Shown here piece by piece: positions 6,543 through 8,509 of a stretch of 8,509 nt of DNA. Position 1 is the first letter of the stretch. Every line of letters starts with the position of its first letter. A model generated the notes under the pieces. It had not been told where the DNA came from and made no database searches. It saw nothing but the letters and a program-made list of their open reading frames with translations. A program made the translations under genes and the position numbers. This stretch comes from an uncultured Bacteroides sp. Lineage in GTDB: Bacteria; Bacteroidota; Bacteroidia; Bacteroidales; Bacteroidaceae. The stretch is taken from positions 1 to 8,509 of the forward strand of contig CAUHML010000139.1 in NCBI GenBank assembly GCA_959606905.1. The letters are read 5' to 3'.

Positions 6543-8087
6543 TTATTCTGGAAGAATCTCATCCATTTGGTTTTCACCAGTCTGTTCATCATCTGATCCT
6601 CCTTCTCCTTGTTCATCCGCTTCTTGCTCTTTTGCAATCTTTCGAATCTTAAAGTTTCCCGTATCTCCTACATAAAAAGTTTTTGTCTCTTCATCATAAG
6701 CCAAAGCAACCGGTTCATTAAAACGAGCTCTTTCACGTATTTCACCATTTTGCTTTCCCCATTTATAGGCACTGGTTGAAGCGGAACCACGTCCTGCAAA
6801 AGTAGAGACAACTCCATCTGGGGTCAGTTTACGAATACAATGATTTTTGGTATCTGTAAAATAGAAATCATAATGATCCTCTTTTCCCGCATCTTCATAT
6901 TCTTCATTATATACAAATACGCCTTGTCCCGGTTTATTCAGGCGGGCATTAATACCCACTAAATCTTTATAGTCGGCTTGTCCGGACTGTCCGCATACAA
7001 TGTATGGAGTAACCAGTTTTCCTGTCTCTTTATCATAATTAGAACGAAGTATATAATGCGATTCATGCATGATAATGTAGACATATTTGCCTGTAGGATG
7101 AGGCACAAAACTAAAATCAACACCACTATTCGGAACGCTGAACGCCAGAATTTCAGATAATCCGTCTCCACCGGGAACTGGTGGATTAGCATTCCAATTT
7201 TCTTCATTACTAATATTGTATCTGTATACGAGCCCTGTGGCACGATGATTAAAATAAATATCACCGGTTTCCGGAAGAATCATTGAGCCGTTGCAAGCAT
7301 TACCGCGTGTCAGTATCGTCCAACTAGCATCTTTAAAGTCCTGACCGTCCGCACTACTACCACGCTTTAATATAATATTACTCCTATTGGAACTGCCACC
7401 ACCCTGTGGACATGCTATTACCATATTACCTTCATCAGTCCATGTTATGGAAGTCATACGAACTATATTATTAACTTTCTTTGTATAGATCATCTCTTTT
7501 TCTAAGTCCAGAACTCGTAAAGGTCTATTCTTTTCCTTATCAGTACCCGTTTGAGACAAATAAAGGATATGATGATGTTGAGGATCAAAAGAGAACCAAT
7601 AAGGATATTCTATCTTTCCACAATCATTGAACGGACGTGGTTCGGTCTCAATATTTCCCTGACCTAGTTCGTTTACCTCTCCACACAAATCCGTTACTAC
7701 CGTCTGAGGCTCATATTGGTATTTTTCCGATACTACGACTACCTGTTCTCCAATTTTCACTTCAACAGTTCCTTCGAAGCATCGTTCAGGTGTTTGACAG
7801 TATATACTATTCCCCTTAGAACTAATGACTAGTGCTTCTTTTCCTCCTACTTTTACAGATATAATGGAGCGATCTGTCCCAAAATTACTACCATAGATAA
7901 TCATCTTCTTTTTTCCACCTCCCGACTTAGGTGTGAAATCCGTCACCTCTATCGGCTGATTCGGATCATAAGGTGCTACTGTTGCGTCTTTGTCGTCTTT
8001 ACAACTGCCCAAACAAATTATAAAGAGCACAAATAGCATCCTCCATAGAAGTTCCATGCTTCCATGTCTCATTGTTCTACCATTCAT
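6543..8087 (-). CDS. IPT/TIG and NHL-repeat surface lipoprotein, putative glycan-binding protein
   Basis: The product has 514 residues. A hydrophobic segment (about 13-28) ends in CLGSC, so the lipobox Cys is probably 29, followed by KDDKD, compatible with surface display. Residues about 45-126 look like an IPT/TIG Ig-like fold (VTDFTPKSGGGKKKMIIYGSNFG, then ISVKVGGKEALVIS). The rest to about 487 is probably a beta-propeller. Two NHL-like repeats are clear: ARLNKPGQGVFVY to DTKNHCIRKLTPDGVVSTFAG (381-432) and ARFNEPVALAYD to YVGDTGNFKIRKI (454-484). The tail (487-514) is mostly Glu, Asp, Gln and Gly. No catalytic signature is seen. Proteins of this kind occur beside susCD and probably help bind substrate at the surface, in the SusE/SusF role; this is inference. 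Starts at Met6 or Met11 are possible. Met1 is kept because it is 17 nt past the previous stop; a GGAAG just before Met11 is the only Shine-Dalgarno-like match. The gene lies 32 nt before the SusC gene. Confidence 0.88.
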   Translation of the reverse strand: MNGRTMRHGSMELLWRMLFVLFIICLGSCKDDKDATVAPYDPNQPIEVTDFTPKSGGGKKKMIIYGSNFGTDRSIISVKVGGKEALVISSKGNSIYCQTPERCFEGTVEVKIGEQVVVVSEKYQYEPQTVVTDLCGEVNELGQGNIETEPRPFNDCGKIEYPYWFSFDPQHHHILYLSQTGTDKEKNRPLRVLDLEKEMIYTKKVNNIVRMTSITWTDEGNMVIACPQGGGSSNRSNIILKRGSSADGQDFKDASWTILTRGNACNGSMILPETGDIYFNHRATGLVYRYNISNEENWNANPPVPGGDGLSEILAFSVPNSGVDFSFVPHPTGKYVYIIMHESHYILRSNYDKETGKLVTPYIVCGQSGQADYKDLVGINARLNKPGQGVFVYNEEYEDAGKEDHYDFYFTDTKNHCIRKLTPDGVVSTFAGRGSASTSAYKWGKQNGEIRERARFNEPVALAYDEETKTFYVGDTGNFKIRKIAKEQEADEQGEGGSDDEQTGENQMDEILPE

Positions 8088-8104
8088 AATAAATTAGATT
8101 TAAA

Positions 8105-8509
8105 TTATTGATTATTCTGAACTTTATCCATTAATACTTTCATCCAGTATCCTCCGATCACCGAACGGGCTCTGAAGCCTACCCATCTACCGCTGTCTGT
8201 ATGGTGCCAGTCGCTGATAGGTACACGAGATACTGTTTCATTGATATATTTATAGACAGGATCAGAGAATTTTTCAAAGGTTACTTGATCCGGAGACATA
8301 GCTGCCGTCCACATTATCCAGTCGGATTTTGTGTATTCTTTACGAGAATCCAGCGGTAGCCCGTAAGGATTCTGCTTTGTCAAGTAGTAGTTTATTTCTT
8401 TTCCGATCACATTGTTAGGAAATAGATTCAATTGCCACATTTTATCCCAAACCATGTTATATTTTTGGCTCCAAGTGTTTTTACGGTCAAAAGCTAAACG
8501 GTAATGATC
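8105..8509 (-). CDS. C-terminal part of a glutaminase A-like (DUF4965 family) protein, 5' end outside the window
   Basis: The reading frame is open from the window edge at 8509 to TAA at 8107-8105, giving 134 residues that begin [18 protein letters not shown]. It is therefore a partial gene; the ATG at 8455 is an internal Met, because family-like sequence continues upstream of it in frame. Recognisable family stretches are [63 protein letters not shown] and [17 protein letters not shown]. These match the C-terminal six-hairpin (alpha/alpha barrel) domain of DUF4965 proteins, annotated from fungal glutaminase A and found in many Bacteroides PULs, usually with DUF5127 and sometimes DUF4964 in front. 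Whether the PUL members are glutaminases or glycosidases is not settled as far as I know. The protein is probably exported, but its signal peptide is not visible. It is the first visible gene of the operon, 17 nt before the TIG/NHL gene. Confidence 0.88.
   Translation of the reverse strand, partial: DHYRLAFDRKNTWSQKYNMVWDKMWQLNLFPNNVIGKEINYYLTKQNPYGLPLDSRKEYTKSDWIMWTAAMSPDQVTFEKFSDPVYKYINETVSRVPISDWHHTDSGRWVGFRARSVIGGYWMKVLMDKVQNNQ

Larger units (their letters stand above)
275..8509 (-). other. PUL operon (DUF4965 - TIG/NHL - SusC - SusD - DUF4973)
   Basis: Five same-strand genes are separated by 17, 32, 14 and 21 nt, and a terminator follows only the last. None of the gaps holds a convincing promoter or hairpin. 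The SusC and SusD genes are adjacent in the obligatory order. The operon promoter and any dedicated regulator must lie beyond 8509 or elsewhere. The start sites are preceded by A/T-rich leaders, not Shine-Dalgarno sequences, for example AATAAAAAACAAACAC before the SusC ATG. Co-transcription is inferred from spacing and orientation. Confidence 0.88.

Noticed and set aside
6797..6804. TACTTTTG on the minus strand inside the TIG/NHL gene, about 290 bp before the SusC start, resembling an internal promoter
   Set aside because: It encodes part of the VSTFAG motif typical of NHL repeats, so coding constraint explains it, and I see no convincing -33 element. The same bases plus flanks recur at 121-131 by chance or shared composition.
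6959..7264. 101-residue minus-strand ORF
   Set aside because: It lies wholly inside the TIG/NHL gene in another frame. The overlapping 514-residue frame has a lipobox and domain motifs, and this one shows no motif or start context of its own.
278..7819. Plus-strand ORFs of 60-98 residues (for example 2701-2991, 4907-5203, 6050-6328)
   Set aside because: All lie antisense to long, well-supported minus-strand genes, show no domain or signal-peptide pattern, and look like shadow frames.
8105..8455. Complete small gene starting at the ATG at 8455
   Set aside because: The frame is open to the window edge and the residues before this Met (TWSQKYN) match the DUF4965 family, so it is the end of a larger gene.
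1..8509. CRISPR array, phage, transposon, tRNA or rRNA
   Set aside because: No regularly spaced repeats, transposase or integrase frames, or structural RNA signatures were seen on either strand.

Overview
The window is part of a polysaccharide utilization locus (PUL) from a Bacteroidota gut-type bacterium, most likely Bacteroides or a close relative. The signs are a paired SusC/SusD transporter, several lipoproteins with a Cys followed by acidic residues, AT-rich DNA, A/T-rich leaders without Shine-Dalgarno sequences, and a TAnnTTTG-type promoter element. Every gene lies on the minus strand, so transcription runs from high to low coordinates.

In transcription order, the window opens inside a gene whose C-terminal 134 residues (8509-8105) match the six-hairpin domain of the glutaminase A-like DUF4965 family. 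Next come a lipoprotein with an IPT/TIG domain and NHL-type propeller repeats (8087-6543), a SusC-type TonB-dependent transporter (6510-3385), its SusD-type lipoprotein partner (3370-1319) and a small DUF1735/DUF4973-type lipoprotein (1297-275). The gaps are only 17, 32, 14 and 21 nt, which is strong evidence for one operon. A 9-bp hairpin with a T-rich tail (223-256) follows the last stop and looks like its terminator.

After a 213-nt gap, a further gene starts on the same strand at position 61. Only its first 20 codons are present and they encode a signal peptide. A good Bacteroides -7 element (TACTTTTG, 128-121) lies in the gap, so this gene may be transcribed separately. The gap also holds a 13-bp inverted repeat (138-150 and 219-231).

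Working model, partly inferred: the TIG/NHL protein, SusD and the DUF4973-type protein sit on the cell surface and capture a glycan. SusC imports it using TonB energy. The exported DUF4965-family protein and the protein starting at position 61 may act on it. The substrate cannot be read from this window: there is no catalytic domain of known specificity and no regulator (hybrid two-component, ECF sigma/anti-sigma, or SusR-like). I see no mobile element, CRISPR array, tRNA or rRNA. The architecture is a recognisable PUL. The least understood parts are the accessory proteins (TIG/NHL with an acidic tail, DUF4973-type, DUF4965-type), not a wholly new system.
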